A DNA stretch of 64,000 nucleotides. Source: Chitinophaga sp. MM2321 (GTDB lineage Bacteria; Bacteroidota; Bacteroidia; Chitinophagales; Chitinophagaceae). The DNA is taken from positions 2,542,001 to 2,606,000 of the forward strand of contig NZ_OZ035533.1 of the NCBI RefSeq assembly GCF_964033635.1, given 5' to 3'. Within the stretch, counting starts at the first letter, position 1, and the number at the start of each line of letters is the position of its first letter. A program made the translations under genes and the position numbers. The notes beneath the pieces were generated by a model. It had not been told where the DNA came from. It did not search any database and worked only from the letters and a program-made list of their open reading frames with translations. Shown here piece after piece: positions 18,806 through 27,506 of the stretch.

Positions 18806-19306
18806 CTAGCTTCTGGCTAAATTCCTTTGTAATGAAATCATCTTTAATGCGGTGATAGCTGCTTCTTCTCCTTTATGCCCATGTGCGCCACCCAGCCTGT
18901 CCAGTGCCTGTTGTTCATTATCTACAGTTAAGATCCCGAATATAACGGGAACGGGTAACTGAAGATTCAGCTGTAAGATACCTTCTGTTACGGCTTTGCA
19001 CACATAATCAAAATGAGGGGTTTCACCGCGGATCACGCAACCAAAAGCAATAATAGCGCCAGGCTGGTTGCCGGTGCCCCTGGTAGCCTCCCAATATTGT
19101 TTGCACGCATAAGGTAATTCAAAAGCACCAGGTACCAGGATCTTGTTTGTTCTGGATACTTTATATTGTGAAAGTGCTTTATCACAGCCCGCTACGAGTT
19201 CATTCACGATGGTATCATTCCATTCGGTATATACCATAACAACACTGGCATCCTCCAGGTTGAGAATGCCAGCGTCATTTAATAAGCTTTTATTATGCTC
19301 GGACAT
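18806..19306 (-). CDS. ribH: 6,7-dimethyl-8-ribityllumazine synthase
   Basis: 166 residues. Family motifs: VMVYTEWNDTIV, VPGAFELPYACKQY and GCVIRGETPHFDYVCKAVTEGI, which contains the catalytic His of HFDYV, then PVIFGILTVDNEQQALDR and the Gly/His/Lys-rich HGHKGEEAA motif. It condenses ribulose-derived butanone phosphate with the ribityl-pyrimidine in riboflavin synthesis. Its start lies 13 bases from a long inverted repeat that separates it from the upstream TPR gene. No FMN riboswitch was seen. Confidence 0.95.
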   Translation of the reverse strand: MSEHNKSLLNDAGILNLEDASVVMVYTEWNDTIVNELVAGCDKALSQYKVSRTNKILVPGAFELPYACKQYWEATRGTGNQPGAIIAFGCVIRGETPHFDYVCKAVTEGILQLNLQLPVPVIFGILTVDNEQQALDRLGGAHGHKGEEAAITALKMISLQRNLARS

Positions 19307-19319
19307 AAAATCGATTTGA

Positions 19320-19439
19320 ATTTTCGAATTTTTTGATTTTCGAATTTAAGAATTTAGAAATGCAGCGAATTTTACCTTTCGCTAAGATCTTCACTGCATT
19401 TCTAAATTCTTAAATTCGAAAATCAAAAAATTCGAAAAT
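19320..19439. repeat. Long intergenic inverted repeat, family A, copy 1
   Basis: 50-nt arms at 19320-19369 and 19390-19439 match in 49 of 50 positions, separated by a 20-nt loop. The arm is a series of GATTTT/CGAATTT-like words ending in ATGCAGCGAA. It fills the gap between the stop of the TPR gene (19446) and the ribH start. Sequence kinship with copies at 22576 and 47248 shows this is a dispersed element. On RNA it would form a very stable hairpin. Confidence 0.9.
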
Positions 19440-19445
19440 ATTTAT

Positions 19446-20147
19446 TTAGTTTTTAACGTCACCCAACCTCGCCAGGTATTTGTCCATTTCACGGCCTTCG
19501 TTGGTGAGGGGGAATTTCGCTTTAATTTCTTTATAGATAGTGACAGCTTCGGCTGCTTTACCTGCTTTTTCCAGGGCCATGCCAGCGCGGAAAAGGTAAA
19601 CGGGAGCAGTCAGTTCGTTATCGTTATAGTGACCGGCTTTTTTGTAGGATTCAATTCCTTCGGTGGTTTTGTTCAGTTCCATGTAAGCGTCACCGATCAG
19701 GCCAAAAGCTGTAGGCTGTAACAGCAGATCAGCAGAGCTGAAGGATTTCAACATATCAATACCTTTCTGGAATTCGCCCAGGCGGATATAACATACGCCT
19801 GCACTGTATTTAGCCAGGTTACCAGCTTGTGTGCTGCCGTATTTGTCCACTACCTGTAAAAAACCGTAGTTATTACCATCACCATTGAGTGCCAGTTTAA
19901 ATGAATCTACTGCGAAATAATTTTGCGCATGGAAGATCATTTCCTGTGCTTTATTTTCTTTGGGCTGTTTAACGAAATGGTTATAGCCGAAAAAACCACC
20001 TACGACTAAAACTACTGCTACCACTGCAATAATGATAACATTCTTATTTTGCAGGAAAAAATCTTCCGCTCTATGCATGGATGCTTCCAGGTCGAAATTC
20101 TTTGTTGTAGGGTGCGACTTAGTGGCTCTATCTTTAGTTTCTGCCAT
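19446..20147 (-). CDS. Membrane-anchored tetratricopeptide-repeat protein (YfgM-like architecture)
   Basis: 233 residues. A charged cytoplasmic N-terminus of about 35 residues precedes one TM helix (NVIIIAVVAVVLVVGGFFGY, about 36-57) and a TPR-rich periplasmic domain (LAKYSAGVCYIRLGEFQKGIDMLKSF, PTAFGLIGDAYMELNKTTEGIESYKKAG, VYLFRAGMALEKAGKAAEAV). Its plan is like the YfgM/ancillary SecYEG family. Function is not established from context; the downstream ribH is separated by the family A repeat. Confidence 0.82.
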   Translation of the reverse strand: MAETKDRATKSHPTTKNFDLEASMHRAEDFFLQNKNVIIIAVVAVVLVVGGFFGYNHFVKQPKENKAQEMIFHAQNYFAVDSFKLALNGDGNNYGFLQVVDKYGSTQAGNLAKYSAGVCYIRLGEFQKGIDMLKSFSSADLLLQPTAFGLIGDAYMELNKTTEGIESYKKAGHYNDNELTAPVYLFRAGMALEKAGKAAEAVTIYKEIKAKFPLTNEGREMDKYLARLGDVKN

Positions 20148-20221
20148 TTTAATGTGTAATTGTAATTGCTTGGTTATTTAATATGAATAGGGAATTTATT
20201 CCCCCGGGACAAGTGCTTTTC

Positions 20222-20274
20222 TAAAAAAATCAAGAGGCCAGCAACGCCTTCACAGGAACAATTGCTAACCTCTT
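20222..20274 (-). terminator. pdhA terminator
   Basis: Arms 20232-20244 and 20262-20274 form a 13-bp stem (two G-U pairs in the minus-strand transcript) with a 17-nt loop, followed on the minus strand by GATTTTTTTAG. It starts 11 bases beyond the pdhA stop. Confidence 0.8.
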
Positions 20275-20284
20275 CAATGATTTA

Positions 20285-21295
20285 TTAGTCAACGATGAAC
20301 GGATAATCTTCCTGAATGTAAACATCTTTCAGCAGTTCATCATCATTTGGCCAGGGTGATTCTTCAGCAAACTGAACACACTCTTCTACTTCGATTTTAA
20401 CGCGTTCGTTGATCGCTTCAATCTCTGCTTCGGTAGCCCATTTATTTTTCTGGATCACTTTCAATACTTCAGTGATCGGATCTTTCTCTTTATACTCTTC
20501 CAGTTCTTCCTTGGTACGGTATTTCGCAGGATCACTCATAGAGTGGCCACGATAACGGTACGTTTTGATTTCCAACAGGGTTGGTCCACCGTTTTCACGC
20601 GCACGTTTTACCGCTCTTTCCACACCATCATGTACAGCTTCGCAGCTCATACCGTCGATAGAATCGGCTGGCATTTCGTATGCATCAGCCAGTTTATAGA
20701 TATCCATGACGTTGGAAGTACGTTCTACAGAAGTACCCATGGCGTACATGTTATTTTCGCAGATGAAGATCACCGGGAGTTTCCAGGTCATCGCCATATT
20801 GAAAGTTTCATGCAGGATACCCTGACGGGCAGCACCATCTCCGAAGAAACACAGTACTACGTTGTCTGTTCCTTTATATTGTTCTGCCAATGCCAGACCG
20901 GCACCAGTGCCTATCTGTGCACCAACGATACCATGCCCTCCAAAAAAACCATGCTCTTTGGAGAAGAAGTGCATACTGCCTCCTTTACCTTTGGAACATC
21001 CGGTAGCTTTACCAAACAATTCAGCCATACAAGCCTTAGCAGAAATCCCCTTAGCAATAGCCAAAGCATGGTCACGGTACGCAGTGATGAATTTATCTTC
21101 CGGCTTCGTCGCTGTCATCGCACCTGCAGCAATTGCTTCCTGACCAATGTACAGGTGACAAAACCCACGGATTTTTTGCATTCCGTACAATTGGCCTGTC
21201 TTTTCTTCAAAGCGGCGCAGCAAAAGCATCAATTCATACCAGTACAGATATGTCTCTTTGGTGAATTTCGTCTTCACGTCTGTTTTAGTTTGCAC
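20285..21295 (-). CDS. pdhA: Pyruvate dehydrogenase E1 component, alpha subunit
   Basis: 336 residues using the GTG at 21295; no ATG occurs before the conserved YWYELMLLLRRFEEK, and the frame also runs back to a TTG at 21316. Thiamine-diphosphate binding motif GDGAARQGILHETFNMAMTW...ENN is present near residues 165-190, with HGIVGAQIGTGAGLA before it and the regulatory-loop-like RYRGHSMSDPAKYRT near 255-270. It decarboxylates pyruvate together with the beta subunit, which is not adjacent. Cytoplasmic; monocistronic with its own terminator. Confidence 0.94.
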   Translation of the reverse strand: MQTKTDVKTKFTKETYLYWYELMLLLRRFEEKTGQLYGMQKIRGFCHLYIGQEAIAAGAMTATKPEDKFITAYRDHALAIAKGISAKACMAELFGKATGCSKGKGGSMHFFSKEHGFFGGHGIVGAQIGTGAGLALAEQYKGTDNVVLCFFGDGAARQGILHETFNMAMTWKLPVIFICENNMYAMGTSVERTSNVMDIYKLADAYEMPADSIDGMSCEAVHDGVERAVKRARENGGPTLLEIKTYRYRGHSMSDPAKYRTKEELEEYKEKDPITEVLKVIQKNKWATEAEIEAINERVKIEVEECVQFAEESPWPNDDELLKDVYIQEDYPFIVD

Positions 21296-21504
21296 TCTTT
21301 CTAAATTTGTTCGCAAATATAACAGGAAAATCGTAAAATATAAATATCAATTCCAATTCCTATTAAATTATGCAATTTCATCAATTTCAAACAGTTTTGC
21401 ATTTAATTGCAGATATTACCGGCTAAGCGCCGATTGATACGGTTCTTTATCTTTTATAAATCTGTTAATTTTTGTATATCATTAATAACGCATAAACAAT
21501 TTCT

Positions 21505-22584
21505 TTGCTGCATTTAAACAAAATATCGCTCGTTCAATTTAAAAACTACGCCCAGCAACATTTCGTATTCGATAAAAGGGTAATAGGTATTACCGGCAGA
21601 AATGGCTCCGGAAAAACCAACCTCCTCGATGCGATCTATTACCTCTGTTTTACCCGTAGCTATTTTACGAGCAGTGAAAGTCAGAATACGCAGTACCAAA
21701 CCAACGGTTTCCGGCTTGAAGGTCTCCTGGAAAAGAACGGGCAGCCCGAAAAAATCGTTTGTACCGTAAAAGATGGTAAAAAGGAAGTATCTCTCAACGA
21801 AGAAAAATACGACCGCTTCTCCCGTCATATCGGCCAGTTCCCTGCCGTTATGATTGCCCCCGATGACGCAGAGATCATCCTCGGCGGCAGCGAAGAACGC
21901 CGCAAATGGCTGGATACCCTCCTGTCGCAACTCCACCCCGACTACCTCGATCACCTGATCATCTATCAAAAAATATTATTACAGCGGAATAGCCTGCTAA
22001 AAAATATTGCTGCCACCGGACAGCACCAAGACAGTTTGCTCGATATCTTTGACTTACAGCTGGTACTCCATGGTGTTCCCGTATTTGAAGCAAGGCGTCA
22101 GTTCCTGCAATCATTTATCCCGCAGGTACAGCAACGCTACGATTTCATTGCCGGCAGGCATGAAGTGGTGAGCATCCGCTACCAGTGCACCCTGCAGGAA
22201 GAAGATTATGCCACCCAGCTGACTGCATCCCGGTATAAGGATCTTCAATTACAGCGCACTACAGCCGGCATCCATCGTGATGACCTGCTATTCCTCCTGG
22301 ATGAACATCTCATGAAAACCAGCGCCTCCCAGGGGCAACGCAAAAGCTTTTTATTTGCACTCAAACTCGCACAGTTTGAAGTCATCAAACAAAGTAAAAA
22401 GTTCGCCCCCCTCCTGTTGCTCGATGATATTTTTGAAAAACTGGACCAGGAAAGAGTGATGCGCTTAATTTCCCTGGTAGCCGGCAATACTTATGGCCAG
22501 GTATTTATTACAGACACCCACGCAGAGAGGCTATTGCAGGCTTTCGCAGGAACCGGGGAGGAAATACAACTCATTAATATTTAG
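21505..22584 (+). CDS. recF: DNA replication and repair protein RecF
   Basis: 359 residues, starting at TTG (21505) because no ATG precedes the conserved LNKISLVQFKNY. Walker A is GRNGSGKTNLLDAI near residues 32-45; the ABC signature region is ASQGQRKSFLFALKLAQ near 270-285; Walker B is LLLLDDIFEKLD near 305-315. RecF loads RecA at gaps with RecO and RecR. The stop codon TAG lies inside the arm of a family A inverted repeat. A DUF721 gene follows on the same strand, a pairing common in this phylum. Confidence 0.95.
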   Translation: MLHLNKISLVQFKNYAQQHFVFDKRVIGITGRNGSGKTNLLDAIYYLCFTRSYFTSSESQNTQYQTNGFRLEGLLEKNGQPEKIVCTVKDGKKEVSLNEEKYDRFSRHIGQFPAVMIAPDDAEIILGGSEERRKWLDTLLSQLHPDYLDHLIIYQKILLQRNSLLKNIAATGQHQDSLLDIFDLQLVLHGVPVFEARRQFLQSFIPQVQQRYDFIAGRHEVVSIRYQCTLQEEDYATQLTASRYKDLQLQRTTAGIHRDDLLFLLDEHLMKTSASQGQRKSFLFALKLAQFEVIKQSKKFAPLLLLDDIFEKLDQERVMRLISLVAGNTYGQVFITDTHAERLLQAFAGTGEEIQLINI

Positions 22585-22707
22585 GGATTTTTTGATTTAC
22601 GAATTTAGGAATTTAAAATGCAGCGGAGATTACCGTATAGATCTCGGCTTGGATCTCCGCTGTATTTTAAATTCCTAAATTCGTAAATCAAAAAATCCCT
22701 AAATATT
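22576..22707. repeat. Long intergenic inverted repeat, family A, copy 2
   Basis: 55-nt arms at 22576-22630 and 22653-22707 match in 54 of 55 positions around a 22-nt loop. The arm includes the last codons and TAG stop of recF. The shared core GATTTTTTGATTTACGAATT with GAATTTA-rich extension and ATGCAGCG ties it to copies 1 and 3. Confidence 0.92.
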
Positions 22708-22722
22708 TCATAGTTTCGCTGC

Positions 22723-23010
22723 ATGCGCCATGGAACGACCAGTATAGGAGATGCCCTTCGGGAATATATGAACAAAAGCCGGATGAAACCGCGTTTTACA
22801 GAAGTGCGCATCCAGGAAAACTGGGAGAAAATTATGGGTAAAACCATTGCCCGTTACACACAGAGTGTCAAGCTGATAGAGCATAAGCTCATCATTACAA
22901 CAACGGTAGCACCATTAAAACAGGAATTGACTTATTCTAAAGACAAGATCATCAAGCTCGTGAATGAACTGCTGGGAGAAAATATTGTAAAAGAAGTGAT
23001 GATCTGCTGA
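22723..23010 (+). CDS. DUF721 (DciA-like) protein
   Basis: 95 residues: SIGDALREYMNKSRMKPRFTEVRIQENWEKIMG, then a small beta-rich part (RYTQSVKLIEHKLIITTTVAPLKQEL) and a terminal helix. This is the complete short form of DUF721, the domain of the replicative-helicase loader DciA. Position directly after recF supports a role near replication or repair. The family A repeat lies in the 138-base gap between them, so co-transcription would have to read through that hairpin. Confidence 0.85.
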   Translation: MRHGTTSIGDALREYMNKSRMKPRFTEVRIQENWEKIMGKTIARYTQSVKLIEHKLIITTTVAPLKQELTYSKDKIIKLVNELLGENIVKEVMIC

Positions 23011-23014
23011 GTTT

Positions 23015-23527
23015 TTAGTTAGCAGCAAACTGACGGATCAGGCTATTGATATCTGCTATTTTAAGGTCGGTCTGTAAATTTACGATCACAAAATCACTGG
23101 CATCCTGTACCAACATCACCACGTTTCCTAATTCATCATCTTTCCCTTTATTCATCACGTGTACGAGGCTACCCTTGTCCCTTACTTCCATGAGCAGTTC
23201 AAAATGCTCCTTATGTTCCAGGTCTCTTTTTAATTTTGCAATAGATTCGTCAGATACCGTATTGCCGTTGGCGTTAGAAATGGTATACACTTTCACGTGG
23301 CGTACCTTCTTCAGTAAATGCCTGGTAGCAACAGTTTCCGGATCGTTACTGTCATCAAACGACATGCAGAAGCTGGCCAGCTTCATCGCTGAAGATCCCA
23401 CTCCGATGCTGTGTGTTTCCGCCTTTCCACGGTAGCTGTTGCGGAATTCACGCAAACACTTATCCTGTGCCATTGCGGTAGTGGCGAAACATACGATACA
23501 AAAGCCTGCAATAAGAAACGATTTCAT
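23015..23527 (-). CDS. DUF4252 exported protein (second copy)
   Basis: 170 residues with a signal peptide (FLIAGFCIVCFATTAMAQ). The body has the DUF4252 pattern: KVRHVKVYTISN, LKRDLEHKEHFELLMEVRDKGSLVHVMNKGK, then DELGNVVMLVQDASDFVIVNLQTDLKIADI. Last gene of the operon sigma factor, anti-sigma, DUF4252, DUF4252. The family is of unknown function but is regularly found with ECF sigma factors in Bacteroidota. It is paralogous to the gene at 23549. Confidence 0.85.
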   Translation of the reverse strand: MKSFLIAGFCIVCFATTAMAQDKCLREFRNSYRGKAETHSIGVGSSAMKLASFCMSFDDSNDPETVATRHLLKKVRHVKVYTISNANGNTVSDESIAKLKRDLEHKEHFELLMEVRDKGSLVHVMNKGKDDELGNVVMLVQDASDFVIVNLQTDLKIADINSLIRQFAAN

Positions 23528-23548
23528 GGGAGTTGATTTTAAATTGAT

Positions 23549-24070
23549 TTACTTCTTTTTCAGGTTCTTCAGTTTATCCATTCCCTGGATGTTGACGGAA
23601 TTGGCAATCTGTGAAATTTCATTGAGATCAATATCACCTACCAGGCTCATAGCCAGGAACTGATCCGCACTTCCCACCAGCATAATCAACTCGCTGATGT
23701 TACCCCTGCTGTTTTCTTTGACGAGGAATTTAAGATCGCTTTCTTTATCCCTGACTGTCATCAGCTCTTCAAATTCAGGTGTGAGAAAAGCAGCGGCTTC
23801 CTTGTATAAACGGGGGCCGTCTTTTGTTTCTTCCTTTGCCAGGATCCTCAACCCTTTCAGCTTCTGTACTACTTTCATCAGGTTCCTTGCATCCGGATCG
23901 CCGGGATCTATTTTGGCAAACATGCTGAACATTTTGGGCGTAATACTTACCAGCGTGAAGTTCCGGTCGTTTTCGTACTTCTGAAAGAAGCGATCGATCA
24001 CACTCGTTTGCTGGGCAAACAGGTGCATACTGGCGAAGACCGCTATCAGTAATAAAAGTGAACGTTTCAT
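23549..24070 (-). CDS. DUF4252 exported protein (first copy)
   Basis: 173 residues with signal peptide (LLLLIAVFASMHLFAQQ). DUF4252 body: KLKGLRILAKEETKDGPRLYKEA, FEELMTVRDKESDLKFLVKENSRGNISELIMLVGSADQFLAMSLVGDIDLNEI. The C-terminal half aligns by eye with the neighbour at 23015, so the pair arose by tandem duplication. Periplasmic or outer-membrane location is inferred from the signal peptide only. Confidence 0.85.
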   Translation of the reverse strand: MKRSLLLLIAVFASMHLFAQQTSVIDRFFQKYENDRNFTLVSITPKMFSMFAKIDPGDPDARNLMKVVQKLKGLRILAKEETKDGPRLYKEAAAFLTPEFEELMTVRDKESDLKFLVKENSRGNISELIMLVGSADQFLAMSLVGDIDLNEISQIANSVNIQGMDKLKNLKKK

Positions 24071-24107
24071 CTTTCTAAATTTATATCAGGTTTTATAATG
24101 GCCTTCA

Positions 24108-24602
24108 TTAATCTTTCCCTTCAATCCGGTCTGTTGCCTCATTGAAATAGGCAAGCTTCTGCATTTTGTCGGTACCCTTGTTCAGGTTCTTTGCCAGCAG
24201 TTGCAATGCTTTTTTCGTTTCCGCATATGCCTTCTGCGGATCATTCATATCTCCTTCCTGTAGCGCCACTACAGCAGCGCGTTCCTGTTGCTGGTGCTGC
24301 TTCATGGCGTAGCCGATGCCGATGGCAACCAGCAATACCGCTGCATATTTCATCCAATGGCGGAATGGTGACAGCTGCATTATTTTCGCGGGTACTGCTT
24401 CCACCACTTTCCCGGACGGCTCTTCAAATACTCTTTCTGCCTCCTCATGAAAATATTGGAATAAAGGCGCTGCTTCTTTCAGCTCATCCGGCAGATCAGG
24501 ATGATGTACGCTATAAAATCCGCGTAGCAGGGCCTCCTCCTCGAGGGATGTTTCACCCTCCCAATACTTTTCCAGCAATGCGCTGATCCTGTTATAATCC
24601 AT
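24108..24602 (-). CDS. Putative anti-sigma factor with one TM helix
   Basis: 164 residues from the ATG at 24602. The N-terminal part (DYNRISALLEKYWEGETSLEEEALLRGFY) is the short helical module seen at the start of many Bacteroidota anti-sigma-type proteins. One TM helix follows (WMKYAAVLLVAIGIGYAM, about 87-104), then a helical periplasmic tail. The start overlaps the end of the sigma factor gene by 11 bases, strongly suggesting co-expression and inhibition of that sigma factor. No FecR or zinc anti-sigma motif was found. Confidence 0.72.
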   Translation of the reverse strand: MDYNRISALLEKYWEGETSLEEEALLRGFYSVHHPDLPDELKEAAPLFQYFHEEAERVFEEPSGKVVEAVPAKIMQLSPFRHWMKYAAVLLVAIGIGYAMKQHQQQERAAVVALQEGDMNDPQKAYAETKKALQLLAKNLNKGTDKMQKLAYFNEATDRIEGKD

Positions 24603-25107
24603 ATACATGCAGATTTTGTAATTTTTCCCGTACCGTTTTGCGTGCCCGGTGCAGGTTCACTTTAACCTCATTCATATCTATATCCAGTATATCCGCAATT
24701 TCCTGGTAAGAAAACCCGTCCATATCACGCAATTGAATAATGGTGCGGTATTTCTCCGGCAGGTCACTGATAGCACCGCGTACCTTGTGCATCACATCGT
24801 TTTGTTCTGTCACCATATGCGGACTTTTCTGCTGCAATGCCGGCATCTCTCCTGCGCGGTCCAGCTCATCAGCCGTACGGTACTTTTTTGATTTGATCTT
24901 ATCCAGGGCCATGTTGCGGGTAATACGCATACACCAGGCCTCCATATTCTGTAACTCCCTCATCTTTTCCTGCATGCCCCACACTTTCATCAACACATCC
25001 TGGGTAATATCCTGCGCATCTTCCTCATTCCCCAACAGGCGGAATGCAAAGCGATACAGCTTTTGCCTGACGGGAACTACCTGAGAAAGAAACAATTCTA
25101 GAGACAT
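24592..25107 (-). CDS. ECF RNA polymerase sigma factor
   Basis: 171 residues from the ATG at 25107. Region 2 has LYRFAFRLLGNEEDAQDITQDVLMKVW and MEAWCMRITRNMALDKIKSKK; region 4 has AISDLPEKYRTIIQLRDMDGFSYQEIADILDIDMNEVKVNLHRARKT. It heads an operon with a membrane anti-sigma protein and two DUF4252 exported proteins, so it likely responds to an envelope signal and controls this operon. Confidence 0.93.
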   Translation of the reverse strand: MSLELFLSQVVPVRQKLYRFAFRLLGNEEDAQDITQDVLMKVWGMQEKMRELQNMEAWCMRITRNMALDKIKSKKYRTADELDRAGEMPALQQKSPHMVTEQNDVMHKVRGAISDLPEKYRTIIQLRDMDGFSYQEIADILDIDMNEVKVNLHRARKTVREKLQNLHVYGL

Positions 25108-25160
25108 GCGGAATATCACATTTTATAAGAAGACGACCGGGGAAAGAGGATGTTACAAAA

Positions 25161-25318
25161 GACCAGGATTAAAGGAAAAAAAAGATTTACAAGATGGGTG
25201 TTTGGTTGTTTATATTTTCAAATAACTACTATATAACTGTTTTTACTGGTGGTATTTACTGTTATTTAAATAACAGAACACCCATCTTGTAAATCTTTTT
25301 TCTCCTTTAATCCTGGTC
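25161..25318. repeat. Long intergenic inverted repeat, family B, copy 1
   Basis: Arms 25161-25201 and 25279-25318 plus one base pair as a 41-nt inverted repeat with a single mismatch. The arm begins GACCAGGATTAAAGGA and ends with GATGGGTGT. The A/T-rich loop is 77 nt. The outer end of the right arm encodes the last residues (Asp-Gln-Asp) and TAA stop of the permease gene at 25307. Confidence 0.92.
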
Positions 25319-26368
25319 TAGTTTGATTCTCGGATCTACCAGTGTATATAAAAGATCAGAGAGCAGATTTACCAGCACAAAGATACCGGCTGTAAACAAG
25401 ATAGCGCCCATTACGACGGGGAAGTCAAATTTATCGAGGGCATCAACGGTGACTTTGCCAATGCCTTTCCAGCCAAAGATATATTCAACAAAGAAAGCGC
25501 CTGCGAGCAATTCTGCAAACCAGCCGGTGATGGCGGTGATCACAGGGTTTAGTGCATTCCGCAGGGCATGGTGCCAGATAACGCGGGACTTTGACAACCC
25601 TTTGGCGTAGGCGGTACGGATATAATCCTGGTGCAGTACGTCCAACATGGCGCTGCGCGTGAGCTGCACGATAATAGCTAACGGGCGGATACCCAATGTT
25701 ATGGCCGGCAGCACAAGGTTGCGCAGGTTCAGCACCCTTCCCTTGAAAGGGTCCACATCAAAGAGACTGCCTGACATATGCAGGCCGGTATAATCACTCA
25801 GCACGAAGCCAAACAGGTATGCCAGCACAATACCGGTAAAGAACGATGGCGCCGAAATACCGGCTACGCTGGCAAAGACAGCGGTAGTATCCATCCAGGT
25901 ATTTTGTTTTACGGCAGATAAAATTCCCAGGGAAATGCCCACCACCGTGGCAAAGAGGATGGCTGCCACCGCCAGTAGCAAGGTGCCCGGCAGTGCTTCT
26001 GTCAATATTTCCCACACCTGTTTTTTGCCCTGGTAAGAGCGGCGCAGGTAGGGCGTTTTCAGTACCAGCATCTTCTCTTTTGAAATATGCAGGAGCGTTA
26101 CATAGCTTAAGTTTTCCCTGGCAGCGGCCTCCGTATGCACGCCCACGGGTGACAGGTCATTGAGGTAAAGCAGGAACTGCATCCCTACCGGTTGGTCGAG
26201 ATGCAGTTCCTTACGTACATTTTCCAGTGATGATACATCCGCCCGCTGTCCCAGGGTAAGCCTGGCTGGATCACCCGGTAATACATTAAACAGGAAGAAG
26301 ACCAGCACCACTACACCGAGTAATACCAGTAATCCATAACCCGTTTTGCGAAGAAGATAGCGGAACAT
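25307..26368 (-). CDS. DppB/OppB-type ABC transporter permease
   Basis: 353 residues. N-terminal TM helix and the family motif FFLFNVLPGDPARLTLGQRA, then five more TM helices and the ATPase-coupling EAA loop DYIRTAYAKGLSKSRVIWHHALRNALNP near residues 245-272. A long periplasmic insertion follows TM1. This is an inner-membrane subunit for peptide or nickel uptake. No second permease, ATPase or binding protein is adjacent, so it is an orphan here. The C-terminus reads LDQD and its last codons lie in the family B repeat. Confidence 0.9.
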   Translation of the reverse strand: MFRYLLRKTGYGLLVLLGVVVLVFFLFNVLPGDPARLTLGQRADVSSLENVRKELHLDQPVGMQFLLYLNDLSPVGVHTEAAARENLSYVTLLHISKEKMLVLKTPYLRRSYQGKKQVWEILTEALPGTLLLAVAAILFATVVGISLGILSAVKQNTWMDTTAVFASVAGISAPSFFTGIVLAYLFGFVLSDYTGLHMSGSLFDVDPFKGRVLNLRNLVLPAITLGIRPLAIIVQLTRSAMLDVLHQDYIRTAYAKGLSKSRVIWHHALRNALNPVITAITGWFAELLAGAFFVEYIFGWKGIGKVTVDALDKFDFPVVMGAILFTAGIFVLVNLLSDLLYTLVDPRIKLDQD

Positions 26369-26374
26369 CTTATT

Positions 26375-27457
26375 TTATGGTATATCGTTATAATGCCATT
26401 TCGCCTTAATGGTGCCTTTGTCCAGCAGCAACAGGCAGGGATTACTTCTGCCAGCCGTTTTAATGGCTACACCATCCATCTGCACAAAAGGAAATTCCAG
26501 TCCGTGCTTTGATTCGAATGCCGCCAGCTGATCTTTTGTGGAGGCTGTTACACCATATATAAGGATCTCCTGGTTTTTCCATTTTTGCTGGAGGGCTTTC
26601 ATTTTCTCATCCCAGCCACTGCCGGCCTTGTCCACGTTTTGCACAAGAAACAGGTACACCGGTTTTGTTTCAGACAGGATAGCCTCGGTTTGATTCACCC
26701 CGTCGAGGTCTGTCAGGATGAAATCCTTGATGGCCGGTTCTGCATTCCCTTTCTTTATCAACTTATCTTTACGGTCAACAAATTTCCAGGTGCTGTCTGA
26801 CCACGGGTAATTATCTACCGTAAATTCTTTCTTCTCTCCATTCTTCTCATAAATAAACATCATTTCATAAACATCCGGTGTAGCGCCTGGCGGTAGCTTC
26901 ATCTTGTCCGGAATATTATTACCTACTTTATAAGGCAGACAATCAATAAAAGGCAGGTGTTTCAGCGTATACCACTGGATGCCGAATGAAAAGACCGCAG
27001 CCACCAGCATAACGATGCCCGTGCCTTTGAAGAGCGGTTGTATCTGATCGCGGCGGAAGAAGATCACGAGGATCATCAGCAGCAGGATCACATCTTTCCA
27101 GAATGTTTGTATGGCAGTTAGTTTGATGCAGTCTCCAAAACAGCCACACTCGCGGATAGTACCGCTGAATAAGGCGTAGCCGGTGAGAAAGGTAAAGAAG
27201 GTGATCAGTAATAACAGCAATACAGAAAAGATACGCATACGGTATCCTATTAATACTGCTACGCCTGCAATAATTTCAAATGCATTCATGATCACCGAAA
27301 ATGCCAGGGAATATGGAGAGAGGAAGGTCAGGTGCAATACCTCAAAAAATTCTTCCATCTTGTAACTCAGTCCTAACGGGTCATTAGCTTTAATAAGACC
27401 TGAAAAGATGAATAATACGCCTACAATAATCCGCAACAGGTTCAGGATAATCTTCAT
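26375..27457 (-). CDS. DoxX/MauE-like membrane protein fused to redoxin-like domain (BT_3928 type)
   Basis: 360 residues from the ATG at 27457 (MKIILNLLRIIVGVLFIFSGLIKANDPLGLSYKMEE), the standard start of the family; the longer frame overlaps the upstream gene and is not family-like. Four TM helices with GVLFIFSGLIKANDP and IRECGCFGDCIKLT form the DoxX/MauE part. The C-terminal region (about 270-360) resembles a thioredoxin-fold domain (PVYLFLVQNVDKAGSGWDEKM, LEFPFVQMDGVAIKTAGRSNPCLLLLDKG) but shows no CxxC pair. Stop lies 6 bases before the permease start. Confidence 0.85.
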   Translation of the reverse strand: MKIILNLLRIIVGVLFIFSGLIKANDPLGLSYKMEEFFEVLHLTFLSPYSLAFSVIMNAFEIIAGVAVLIGYRMRIFSVLLLLLITFFTFLTGYALFSGTIRECGCFGDCIKLTAIQTFWKDVILLLMILVIFFRRDQIQPLFKGTGIVMLVAAVFSFGIQWYTLKHLPFIDCLPYKVGNNIPDKMKLPPGATPDVYEMMFIYEKNGEKKEFTVDNYPWSDSTWKFVDRKDKLIKKGNAEPAIKDFILTDLDGVNQTEAILSETKPVYLFLVQNVDKAGSGWDEKMKALQQKWKNQEILIYGVTASTKDQLAAFESKHGLEFPFVQMDGVAIKTAGRSNPCLLLLDKGTIKAKWHYNDIP

Positions 27458-27506
27458 AAAATAGTTTAATGGTTTAGCGATAGACGAAGATAATGACAAT
27501 CCGGTG